From assembly GCF_001969385.1 (NCBI RefSeq), contig NZ_CP014796.1:2373501-2437500 (forward strand): a DNA stretch of 64,000 bases, read 5' to 3'. Position numbers and translations under genes: made by a program. This document shows, in pieces, positions 1 through 7,294 of the stretch. The stretch comes from Salipiger profundus (GTDB taxonomy: Bacteria > Pseudomonadota > Alphaproteobacteria > Rhodobacterales > Rhodobacteraceae). The number at the start of each line of letters is the position of its first letter. Positions within the stretch are counted from its first letter, which is position 1. The notes beneath the pieces are model-generated. The model searched no databases. It worked only from the letters and a program-made list of their open reading frames with translations, and was not told the origin of the DNA.

Positions 1-679
1 GGTCCCGTTCCAGGATCGAGGGTACACCTTCATAGGCGTAGAGCAACGGCGCGATGATGTGCGGCGACAGGTCGGTCGCAATGTGGCCCGCCCTATAGAG
101 GTGACGCAGCAGCGAACGAAGCCGCTCCGCAACAGATTTCAGCGAGCTGCGCGTCAGCTTCAATGCACGCAGGTCCATATAGCGGTCGGTGTCGTCGATA
201 CTTAGATCCATCAGACCTTCGGCACCGCATCGTTCGAGGTGCCAGGCCAGGAAGTGTCGGGCTTCCCACAGGAGCGCATGGATGCTGGGCCGGGCAAGGC
301 CACGCTCATCGAGAAGCCAGGCCTCGTACTCGTTACAGATCGCAAATCGCAACGCGTCGGCCGCACAGGCCGCATTTGTAGCCGGTGGCCATCGGCCCTG
401 CACAAGCCGCAGCAGCGCGTGAATACCCGCGCAGGGAATTTGGTGCCAGCGCGGACCAGGAAGGCGGCCGTGACGGCGCTGGAACAGCGCGACCGCTTCG
501 CGCAGGTATTGCTCCACTTGGGCTTCGGTTACATCTGCGACCGGGATGTTCCGCTGCGCAAGATGGTCAAGAAAGCCGCGCGCGTAGGCGCAGTAATTCC
601 TGACCACCACCGGGCTGTATCCTTGGCTGGTCAGTACGGTTTCGAGTTCGGTGATTACTTGGCGATCGGCTTTTGTCAT
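1..679 (-). CDS. Site-specific tyrosine recombinase/integrase, N-terminal part (runs off left edge)
   Basis: About 226 codons are visible from an ATG preceded by GGAGGA at good spacing; the frame stays open to the window edge, so the C-terminus is missing. The visible part resembles the core-binding half of XerD-like tyrosine recombinases: an N-terminal SAM-like region (motif YSPVVVRNYCAYARGFLDHL) followed by helical segments and, near the edge, EGVPSIL, which in the larger integrases of three-integrase mobile units comes just before the catalytic domain. The catalytic Arg, His and Tyr would lie outside the window, so activity cannot be judged. Transposase remnants to its right and inverted repeats directly upstream of its start support a mobile or island origin. 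Family assignment is by pattern recognition only. Confidence 0.7.
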   Translation of the reverse strand, partial: MTKADRQVITELETVLTSQGYSPVVVRNYCAYARGFLDHLAQRNIPVADVTEAQVEQYLREAVALFQRRHGRLPGPRWHQIPCAGIHALLRLVQGRWPPATNAACAADALRFAICNEYEAWLLDERGLARPSIHALLWEARHFLAWHLERCGAEGLMDLSIDDTDRYMDLRALKLTRSSLKSVAERLRSLLRHLYRAGHIATDLSPHIIAPLLYAYEGVPSILERD

Positions 680-726
680 CGCTGGCTCCTCCGCTGGTCA
701 AACAACCGCAGAGGTTCGGCCGAAAA

Positions 727-801
727 TAATGCGGAGCAAAGCCGTCGATTGGCGCGGAAATGCGGGGAATTCATGCGCCTGTCCCACAGTCCTCCGCATT
801 A
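727..801. repeat. 10-bp inverted repeat upstream of the integrase
   Basis: TAATGCGGAG at 727-736 is perfectly inverted as CTCCGCATTA at 792-801, with a related AAATGCGGGG at 758-767 between them. The block lies directly upstream of the recombinase start. Repeated short motifs there could be recombinase binding sites at an element end, or an operator. Seen in sequence; function inferred. Confidence 0.5.
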
Positions 802-818
802 CGGCCACCTGATGATAA

Positions 819-850
819 GTGAAGTAATGGAGAGGTGATCATTACTTCAC
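819..850. repeat. 11-bp inverted repeat at the IS110 truncation point
   Basis: GTGAAGTAATG (819-829) and CATTACTTCAC (840-850) form a perfect 11-bp inverted repeat with a 10-nt spacer. The right arm contains the premature stop of the truncated IS110-type frame, so the repeat marks the junction at which the transposase gene was lost. Confidence 0.55.
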
Positions 851-1099
851 ATAGGGTTTGACGTATTGCGGGGCGATGAGCCTGACATCGTGGCCAAGTC
901 TGGAAAGCTCCCGGCTCCAGTGATGCGCACCCGCGCAAGCCTCCAAAGCGATGGTGCAAGGCTCAATCTGACCGAAAAACTCTAGCACCCGCCCTCGCGG
1001 CAACGCCTTGCTAAAGACCTTAGATCCATTTGCCGCCGCGCCATGCGCGTGAAACGAACTCTTGGCAATATCCAGCCCTACAATGCTAACCTTCTCCAT
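842..1099 (-). pseudogene. IS110-family transposase, 85-residue N-terminal remnant
   Basis: The frame opens with VSIVGLDIAKSSFHAHG, the typical start of IS110-family DEDD transposases with the first catalytic Asp (GLDIAK), and continues to LEACAGAHHW and APQYVKPYVK, where full-length members (around 300-400 residues) go on with a RQKND-type segment. Here it stops immediately, so only the first quarter or so remains and it cannot transpose. A good GGAGGA site precedes the ATG, so the 5' end is intact. The break coincides with an 11-bp inverted repeat. Family identification is confident; when and how it was truncated is not visible. Confidence 0.85.
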
Positions 1100-1184
1100 G
1101 GACGCTTCCTCCTCGTAGCGAATTTCGACACCGCTACCTTGGCACAGCGATGCCGTGAGGGGGCGTCCACACCATCAAGAGGGG

Positions 1185-1477
1185 ATCAAGGTTCTGTTCG
1201 GGCTCCCCCTGCGACAGACCTCAGGGATGGTCGCCGGTCTCTTGCAGCAAGCAGGGCTCGACTGACCCGTTCCGGACGCATCTACGCTCTGCCGCCGGCA
1301 GAAAACCCTGGCGGTGCAGATCCCGTGTCGCCGCGCCGATGGCCCGCTCAACCTGCTCGTGCCCTCTCGGGACATTTCTTCGAAATGCCCTGCCGGGTGA
1401 CAGACAGCACCGGCATCAAGTGTCTCGGCGATGGTGAATGGCAGGCCCGCAAGCACGGCGTGCAGGGCCGCCGGTGA
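1185..1477 (+). pseudogene. IS5-family transposase remnant, interrupted
   Basis: Frame one reads VLFGLPLRQTSGMVAGLLQQ, then a TGA where a Trp codon is usual (LD*PVPD), then STLCRRQKTLAVQIPCRRAD and GPLNLLV. The expected next block, DSTGIKCLGDGEWQARKHGV, resumes only after 41 extra bases (1362-1402) that shift the frame, then ends at QGRR-stop where functional copies continue with QWRKVHL. This is the central part of an IS5-family (IS427-like group) DDE transposase with a nonsense mutation, a small insertion and both ends missing. It is certainly inactive. Confidence 0.85.
1362..1402 (+). repeat. 41-bp insertion inside the IS5 remnant
   Basis: Relative to the conserved family sequence LLV-DSTG, 41 bases separate the Val codon from the Asp codon. 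The insert contains the imperfect hairpin GGGACATTTC-TTC-GAAATGCCC. Its origin is unknown; it may be a tiny mobile insertion or a rearrangement scar. Confidence 0.5.
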
Positions 1478-1565
1478 GCCATGGCGCGCCATTTGCCTTC
1501 GGTCATACGCTGCGCCTGGAGCGAATGTTCGGAAAGGGCCGGAAGCGGATCAGGGGGAAAAGCGG

Positions 1566-2090
1566 CTACGTGGAGGCCGTGGCGACCTCGACCCGCTCGC
1601 TTGCCTTGTGGCCTGTACCGACAACCGAAAACGAGCCGTCCGCCTCCAGGATGATGGAGGAGATCGTCGAACGGTCCGTGTAGCCCGAAGTTCGCATCAC
1701 CGTGTCGAGTTCGTCACGGGTGACGCGCGCCGCATGCATTGCCTGCGGCAGCGGCTCGCCATCGCGCAACAGGAGCCGCGGTTCGGATCGCACCAGCTTG
1801 GCGAAGCCACGGCTCTTCACCGACAGCATCGCCACGACGTACTGCAGCCCGATCAGCAGAAGCAGCGCCGTCACGCCCTCGGCGAGCGCCACCCCCTCCG
1901 ACAGCAGTATCGTCGCCAGGACGGAGCCGAGTGCGACAGTGACCACCAGGTCGAAAGCGTTCAGTTTCGACAGCGTCCGGTTCCCCGTGACCCGGAGGGA
2001 TGCCACGAGCGTGGTATAGGCCAGAGCGCCCACGATGATCGTGCGCACGATCCCCTCCCAGCCCTGGTAGAACATCTCTGAGAAATCCAT
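1566..2090 (-). CDS. DUF421 (YetF-like) inner-membrane protein
   Basis: This 174-residue protein begins MDFSEMFYQG and has three hydrophobic helices in its first 90 residues, followed by a soluble part with RSEPRLLLRDGEPL and VTRDELDTVMRTSGYTD, then ISSIILEADGSFSVV. That order is the DUF421/YetF layout: a small membrane anchor plus a C-terminal alpha/beta domain, length normal for the family. The start was chosen because AAAGGAC lies upstream and the hydrophobic part begins at once; an upstream in-frame start adds unconserved residues. The biochemical role of the family is not established (linked to spore or envelope functions in Bacillus). It stands alone between IS remnants. Confidence 0.8.
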   Translation of the reverse strand: MDFSEMFYQGWEGIVRTIIVGALAYTTLVASLRVTGNRTLSKLNAFDLVVTVALGSVLATILLSEGVALAEGVTALLLLIGLQYVVAMLSVKSRGFAKLVRSEPRLLLRDGEPLPQAMHAARVTRDELDTVMRTSGYTDRSTISSIILEADGSFSVVGTGHKASERVEVATAST

Positions 2091-2767
2091 CACGTGTCCT
2101 TTCGCGGGCGCCCCTGCTAGAAGGCGGGGTCCGCCTCTGTCGGTAGATGGCGCTCTGAAGCATCCTTGCCACTCCTTGACCTGAAAAAGGCCGCTCGTGG
2201 CCGGGAGGAGACGTCGCCGCATGAGGCTACCCTACGTCTGCAGACTTTTTGCCAACTGCAGCGAATGCCCAATTGTCCGCCCTGCCGACCTTCATCCTCC
2301 GAAAATGCTGCGCGATCATCCTCCGAAAATGCTGCGCGATGCATGAATGGCCGGTCTGGTGAAGCTGCACCGCGGTGATCGGGCAAGGACCGAACGGCAG
2401 GTCAGGGCCGGTTGCGTCGGCGTCGGCGGCAGGGCCGGAGTCCGTTTCCGACGCATGGCCGTCGTTCTGGTGCGCCCTGTCTGGCAGATGTTATCTGTAC
2501 ATAGCGCCCCGCTCTTGCCTTGGCTTTCTGCCACACGACCGTCTAGATTCGCAGTCTTTGCCTTATGGGCCGAAGCGGCGATGGCTGCGCAAAATGTAAC
2601 TAGGGCGCCGCCCTCTCCCCGGCCTTTGCAAGCCCTGGAAAAGCTGTTCCTGCCTGCTGTCAATCCATCGCGCCTGGTCACTTTCCAGCGCCGTTTCCAA
2701 GCATCCGATTGCAGGTCACGCCGAGGTGGCTGCTGAGGGGAGCACCGAGTTCATGACGTTTCAACAA
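2091..2767. other. Long intergenic stretch without a supported gene
   Basis: About 680 bases separate two divergent genes. Short open frames on both strands show no recognisable protein and no convincing ribosome site. The only structure seen is a 24-bp tandem duplication (listed separately) and an EcfG-like promoter at the right end. The region may be a decayed insertion site, given the IS remnants on both sides. Confidence 0.5.
2292..2339. repeat. Perfect 24-bp tandem duplication
   Basis: Two identical 24-bp units (2292-2315 and 2316-2339), each containing CCTCCGAAAATGCTG, sit head to tail in non-coding DNA. With only two copies it looks like a replication-slippage duplication rather than a functional array. 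Confidence 0.8.
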
Positions 2768-2792
2768 GGAACTCATCATGTCCCGCAGTGTT
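2768..2792 (+). promoter_or_regulatory. EcfG-type (general stress sigma) promoter candidate
   Basis: GGAAC at 2768-2772 is followed after 17 bases by GTT at 2790-2792, matching the alphaproteobacterial EcfG consensus GGAAC-N16/17-GTT. Transcription would start near 2800, which supports the downstream ATG at 2853 as the start of the PRC-barrel gene. The match is visible; sigma-factor dependence is inferred. Confidence 0.5.
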
Positions 2793-2852
2793 CTTTTCTC
2801 AGGCGGCCGCCAAAAGGATGGCCATCATCTAAGCAAAATTGGAACGAGTTTT

Positions 2853-4271
2853 ATGAAGACTGCCACACGCACTCTTATGCTGAGCACTGCGCTTTCCTTC
2901 CCGCTTGCGGGCTTCGTCTCTGCCCAAACCCTTGAGGGTATGTCGGACGAGGATCTCCGCGGCAAAAGCGCTGAATGCCAAGCGCTCGTGGAGGCAGTCC
3001 GGAGCGACGAGCTTCCCGGAATGGTCCCGATGTCGGATGTCACGACCGCCGTCGAAAATGACAACGCCGAAGAATGCGCGATGATCTCGGACACGCTTGC
3101 CGAAGACGCCGACGAGACTGCAACGGACGAAGACACCGCGACGGCCGAGGCCGAGGCTGAGGAAAGCGAGACGGTATCCGAAGAGGTGAACCTCTCGGAA
3201 AGCGCGACCATCGAGGGTCAGGCGCGCGTCGTCGTCCCCGATCCCGATGTCGACGTTCAGGTCCCCGCGCCCAACGTCACCGTGATGAAGCAACTGCCCC
3301 GCGTCACCGTCAACGAGAGCCCGCTGGACATCCAGATCGCGCAGAAGCAACCGAACATCGAAGTCGAGATCCCCGAGATCGTCGTTCGGGTCGATATTCC
3401 GGCGCCGGACGTCTACATCCTCAGCTCCGATCCCGAGGTGCAGATCTCGACCGACGACCCCCAGGTCCAGGTCGAGCAGGGTGAACCGACGATCTCGGTG
3501 GCCCAGGCCGACCCGGAACTCGACGTCGATCTCGGCGTGGATGCCGGTGAAACCGCGGACGATACCGAAACGACCGACGCTGACACGAACGACACTCAGA
3601 GCGTTGAGGGCGACACCGCCGTGGACAGCTCGGAGCCGCAGGTCGACATCCAGCAGGCGGAAGGCGATGCCGAGGTCAACATCGAAGGTGGTGATGCGTC
3701 GGTGGCCTATGATGAAGCCCAGCCCCGCATCTCGGTGGTGATGGCCAATGAACCCACGGTCGACCTCCGCCAGGGTGGTGAGGCAAACGTGGTCATCGAA
3801 ACCGCGGAAGAGCGCGAGCAGCGTCTCTCGGCTCAGAGTGAAGATCAGGCCCAGTCCGACGAAGATCAGGCGCAGTCGAACGCTGGCCAAGAGGCCGACG
3901 AAGCCGACACGCAGCAGGCAGAAGGTTCGGACGCATCCGCCACGGAAGAAGCTGCCAGCGCCAACACCATGTCGATCACGGTCGGCGAACTGATGAACAA
4001 GGACGTGCTCACCTCGGATGGTGAAAACCTTGGGCGTCCCGCAGGTATCGTCGATGACAATGGCTCGGCAGTTCTGGTCCTCAGCAGTGGCGGTTTCCTC
4101 GGCCTCGGCGCAAAGGAAGTGCCCGTGCCGATGGAGCGCGTCACGATCGAAGACGATGCACTCATCGTCGAGACCATGAGCGAGCAGGAAGTTGAAGATG
4201 CCTCCGGCTTCAACTTCGACGCTTCGCAGCAGCTTGCCGACGACGAGACCGTCGAAGTAACCGGCGCATAA
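2853..4271 (+). CDS. Secreted acidic PRC-barrel protein with beta-strand repeats
   Basis: The 472-residue protein has a signal peptide (MKTATRTLMLSTALSF, cleavage likely after VSA), a short Cys-containing segment, a long Asp/Glu-rich linker, a middle region of alternating valine strands (repeating patterns such as V-x-V-x-x-P, for example VDIPAPDVYILSSDPEVQIS), a second acidic low-complexity linker, and a C-terminal PRC-barrel (about 395-455, with GENLGRPAGIVDDNG). It is probably periplasmic or surface associated and may bind cations or act in envelope stress; no enzyme motif is seen. An alternative ATG at 2778 has an SD-like AAGGA, but it lies inside the EcfG-like promoter, so 2853 is preferred. 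A terminator follows. Confidence 0.8.
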   Translation: MKTATRTLMLSTALSFPLAGFVSAQTLEGMSDEDLRGKSAECQALVEAVRSDELPGMVPMSDVTTAVENDNAEECAMISDTLAEDADETATDEDTATAEAEAEESETVSEEVNLSESATIEGQARVVVPDPDVDVQVPAPNVTVMKQLPRVTVNESPLDIQIAQKQPNIEVEIPEIVVRVDIPAPDVYILSSDPEVQISTDDPQVQVEQGEPTISVAQADPELDVDLGVDAGETADDTETTDADTNDTQSVEGDTAVDSSEPQVDIQQAEGDAEVNIEGGDASVAYDEAQPRISVVMANEPTVDLRQGGEANVVIETAEEREQRLSAQSEDQAQSDEDQAQSNAGQEADEADTQQAEGSDASATEEAASANTMSITVGELMNKDVLTSDGENLGRPAGIVDDNGSAVLVLSSGGFLGLGAKEVPVPMERVTIEDDALIVETMSEQEVEDASGFNFDASQQLADDETVEVTGA

Positions 4272-4295
4272 GCCGGGATCTGTGCCGAAGAAGTG

Positions 4296-4328
4296 GGCCT
4301 TCTCACCAATATGGTGGGGAGGCCTTTT
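4296..4328 (+). terminator. Rho-independent terminator after the PRC-barrel gene
   Basis: GGCCTTCTCACC pairs with GGTGGGGAGGCC around an AATAT loop (12-bp stem with two imperfect pairs) and is followed by TTTT, 25 bases after the stop codon. Confidence 0.8.
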
Positions 4329-4411
4329 CGTTGTTCGAGCTCATTTCATTCAGCACGCCCGGTCGAGCCATGCCACCGATCCATGGATACCTCGAGGATC
4401 AAGGCCGGGGA

Positions 4412-4600
4412 GAACGAATGCGCGTTCAGACATTCTGACCGGAGCTTGCTGTCGAACGCCTCGATGAAGCCGTTCTCCGTCGGCTTCCCTGGTCGAGAGA
4501 AGTCCAGCTTGACGTCGTTGGCGTCAGCCCAGAAATCCATATCTCGGAAGATGAACTCACTGCCGCTAACGACGCGAATAGTGTTCGGATAACCGATCCT
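4412..4600 (-). pseudogene. IS3-family transposase (OrfB) remnant
   Basis: About 61 codons read NTIRVVSGSEFIFRDMDFWA, then VKLDFSRPGKPTENGFIEAF and DSKLRSECLNAHSF. This is the end of the IS3-family integrase core: the usual IRVDNGPEF has become IRVVSGSEF (second catalytic Asp lost), while the third catalytic Glu in NGFIEAF is kept. The normal C-terminal segment after AHWF is replaced by unrelated sequence and no upstream OrfA or N-terminal OrfB is visible. It is a dead fragment. Confidence 0.85.
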
Positions 4601-4966
4601 GCCGCAGAGAAAGCCAAGGTGCCGGTCATCACCGTGGTGCCTATGATCCTCGGAGGCTTCTTCGAGCGCGTTTTCCGCCTGGCTGGTCAGTAGGGTGTTG
4701 CCGCGCTTGGTGTGGATCCAGGCGAGGTCAGATGCCATGGTGCAGTGTGCCCGATTGGCTTGAGGCCAAGGGCTGCCTTCGCCATGATCGTCCCGTTCGC
4801 TTCGGCTACGGATCGATGAGGCATCGGAGGACCTGATCGTGATCACGACGAACGGGCAATACGTGAGGAGCCGACGTGCCACGGCGTCGACCAAGCCACC
4901 GAACGTGAGTTTCGAGCGAGGGTGGATTGGCTTGACTTGGGCTGTGCAAGGCCTTTCTTGTCCAGC
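4601..4966. other. Stretch without a recognisable gene
   Basis: Between the IS3 remnant and the hemerythrin gene no frame encodes a protein I recognise. Its position suggests further degraded mobile DNA. On the + strand a frame near 4830-4970 reads EDLIVITTNGQYVRSRR, which may be a fragment of an unknown gene, but no start or family can be assigned. Confidence 0.4.
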
Positions 4967-5548
4967 ATGACTGACCTTTCGACCCGGTTGCTGGATGATC
5001 TCGAGCTCGACGAGGCTGCACGGCCCGCAGCTCCGCGCGTGCCTGCGGCAACGGACACACACCGTCGCCAGGGGCGGCAGCTGGCGGCTATTCACCGTCA
5101 CTACCTGATGGAAATCGCGCAGATCGGGGCGGTCCTTGAGCGGATCGAAGCGGGCGAGACACCGCCTGAGCACCTGCAGCGTATCGTGCTTTCACTCGAT
5201 ATGGCCGAGAATTTCCGCGCGTTCGGATCGCTTTGCGGGCGGGAATGCCAGGTGCTGAAGTTTCATCACGACATCGAAAGCGCCGACATGTTCCCCCGGA
5301 TCGAGGCTGCGGGTGGAGGCGTTTTCCGCGAGGTCGTGGCCAAATTGATGGCAGAGCACGAGGTGGTCCATGAACTGATCGTCCGCCTCGGTCGAGCCGC
5401 GAACACACTGGCGGAGGATCCGCGGGAGGAAAATTTCGTTCAGGCCGCGGTCATATTTCGAAAGCTCGAGGAAGTCGTGCGCTCTCATTTCGGTTACGAG
5501 GAAACCGAACTGGCAGAGGCTATCGGGTATTATCTCGGGGCGATCTGA
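4967..5548 (+). CDS. Hemerythrin-domain protein
   Basis: The protein (193 residues from ATG 4967) is a four-helix HHE-cation-binding/hemerythrin domain. Expected iron ligands are visible in order: H in IHRHYLMEIA, HH and E in FHHDIESADMFPRIE, HxxxH in EHEVVHELIV and H with acidic residues in SHFGYEETEL. Such proteins carry a di-iron centre that binds oxygen or NO, or repairs iron-sulfur clusters, in the cytoplasm. No strong ribosome site precedes the ATG; an in-frame GTG at 4922 would add 15 residues, so the start is uncertain. The upstream region is IS debris, which may have changed the original promoter. It points convergently toward the efflux operon. Confidence 0.85.
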   Translation: MTDLSTRLLDDLELDEAARPAAPRVPAATDTHRRQGRQLAAIHRHYLMEIAQIGAVLERIEAGETPPEHLQRIVLSLDMAENFRAFGSLCGRECQVLKFHHDIESADMFPRIEAAGGGVFREVVAKLMAEHEVVHELIVRLGRAANTLAEDPREENFVQAAVIFRKLEEVVRSHFGYEETELAEAIGYYLGAI

Positions 5549-5731
5549 GCGCCCTCCGGGCGTCTGCCCCGTCGAATTCGTCTTTGCGAAGCGCGGCCAT
5601 GCGATCTGGCGAACTGTCAGTCCCGGCGACCGCTTGGCTCGGGGCGACCTTGCAGCCGCATTGCAAGATCATGCTCCGTCCTGTTCTCGCGTGGGTATTC
5701 AATGGGTCCGGACCCAAGCGAGGCCCCCCGC

Positions 5732-7294
5732 TCAGTGCGCGGCGTCTCCGGCGCCGGAGCGGGGCGGCTTCATGGCCAGCGCGAGCAGGGCAAGCCCTGC
5801 GAAGAGCACCGTGATCAGCGTGAACACGTCGATGAAGGACATCACCGTGGCCTGCTGCGCGACCCGTCCCGCCATCTGCGCGAGCGCGCCCTTGTCGCCG
5901 TCGATCCCCTGCGCCTGAAGGTTCGTCGAGAGCATCTCCATCTGCCGCAGCGCCTCGGGGTTGGACCAGTTCACCGCTTCCTTGAGGCGCGCGGTATGCA
6001 GCGCGCCGCGGTCGGTGAGCAGCGTGTTGATGATGGCGAGGCCCACGGCGCCGCCAAGGTTGCGCATCAGGTTGTAGAGCCCCGAGGCGTTCTTCATCTT
6101 GTCCGGTGACAGCGTCCCGAGCGCAAGGTTGTTGATCGGCACCATGCAGATCATCAGCGACAGGCCACGCAGGATCTGTGGCACCAAGAGCTCGTTGAAA
6201 TCCCACTCGGCCGTCATGCCGGTAAGCATCCACGACGAGGTGGCGAAGCCGACGAAGCCCATCAGCAGCATCAGCCGCAGGTCCATCTTCGACGACAGCA
6301 CGCCCGCCAGCGGCGCGCTGAAGAACATCGCGAGCCCCGAGACGAAGACCGTCTGCCCGGTCATCAGGCTGTCGTAGTCGCGGATCTGCGCGAGGTAGAG
6401 GGGGTAGAGATAGGTCATCCCGTAGAGCCCCACGCCCATCACGAGGCTGAACACCGAGCCGACGGCGAAGTTCGTGTCGGCGAAGGCCGAGAAATCGACC
6501 ACCGGGTTCTCTCGCGTGAAGGACCGCCAGAAGGTCAGCACCCCGCCGACCACCATGACGACGAAGAGCGCGGCCACCACCTCGTCGGCGAACCAGTCGT
6601 TGCCGGGGCCTTCCTCGAGCACGTATTCCATTGCCCCGAGAAAGCAGGCGAGGGCGCCGAGGCCGATCCAGTCGAAGCTGTCGAAGAGCTTCCAGTCGGG
6701 CTTGTCGAAATCGACGAGTGCCAGCACGCCGATGGTCACGAGGATGCCCGCCGGCACGTTCACGAGGAACAGCCAGTGCCAGCTCATCGCGTGGCTGAGA
6801 TAGCCGCCGACGGTGGGGCCCACGGTCGGCGCAAGCGTCGCGACGAGGCCGATCATCGGCGAGACGACGCTGCGCTTCGACGCCGGGAAGATGGTGAAGG
6901 CCGCGGCGAAGACCGCCGGGATCATGCCGCCGCCCAGAAAGCCCTGCGCGGCGCGCCAGAGGATCATCTCGTTGATCGAGCTTGCGGTGGCGCACATGAA
7001 GGACGCGGCGGTGAAACCCGCCGCCGAGACGGCAAACAGGTAGCGTGTCGACATCATCCGGCCCAGCAGGCCCGACAGCGGGATCATGATGACCTCGGCG
7101 ATCAGGTAGGCGGTCTGCACCCAGCTGATCTCCTCGGTCGAGGCGCCGAGCCCGGCCTGGATCTCGGGAAGCGAGGCCGAGACGATCTGGATGTCGAGGA
7201 TCGCCATGAACATGCCGAAGACCATGACGAAAAACGCCGCGACCCTGCGCGGCGTGAGTTCCGGTTCCTGTGGGGTGGTGGCCTCGGCGCTCAT
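5732..7294 (-). CDS. emrB: DHA2-family multidrug efflux permease (EmrB-like)
   Basis: This 520-residue membrane protein has the 14-helix DHA2 major facilitator layout. Helix 1 carries LDIQIVSASLPEI (family LD-x-x-IVN-x-ALP motif), followed by SWVQTAYLIAEVIMIPLSG, GGGMIPAVFAAAFTIFP and SWHWLFLVNVPAG, all typical of EmrB/QacA proteins. Drug:proton antiport across the inner membrane is the expected role, with the adjacent membrane-fusion protein bridging to an outer-membrane channel that is not encoded here. Its ATG overlaps the stop of the upstream emrA-like gene (ATGA), so the two are translationally coupled. Expression is probably controlled by the TetR regulator divergent from emrA. Confidence 0.93.
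   Translation of the reverse strand: MSAEATTPQEPELTPRRVAAFFVMVFGMFMAILDIQIVSASLPEIQAGLGASTEEISWVQTAYLIAEVIMIPLSGLLGRMMSTRYLFAVSAAGFTAASFMCATASSINEMILWRAAQGFLGGGMIPAVFAAAFTIFPASKRSVVSPMIGLVATLAPTVGPTVGGYLSHAMSWHWLFLVNVPAGILVTIGVLALVDFDKPDWKLFDSFDWIGLGALACFLGAMEYVLEEGPGNDWFADEVVAALFVVMVVGGVLTFWRSFTRENPVVDFSAFADTNFAVGSVFSLVMGVGLYGMTYLYPLYLAQIRDYDSLMTGQTVFVSGLAMFFSAPLAGVLSSKMDLRLMLLMGFVGFATSSWMLTGMTAEWDFNELLVPQILRGLSLMICMVPINNLALGTLSPDKMKNASGLYNLMRNLGGAVGLAIINTLLTDRGALHTARLKEAVNWSNPEALRQMEMLSTNLQAQGIDGDKGALAQMAGRVAQQATVMSFIDVFTLITVLFAGLALLALAMKPPRSGAGDAAH

Noticed and set aside
2778..2852. Upstream ATG of the PRC-barrel gene as the true start
   Set aside because: Although AAGGA precedes it, it lies within an EcfG-type promoter and would place 25 polar residues before a clear signal peptide.
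5700..5720. GGGTCCGGACCC palindrome near the end of emrB
   Set aside because: No loop or U-tract, so it is not a convincing terminator; probably chance in GC-rich DNA.
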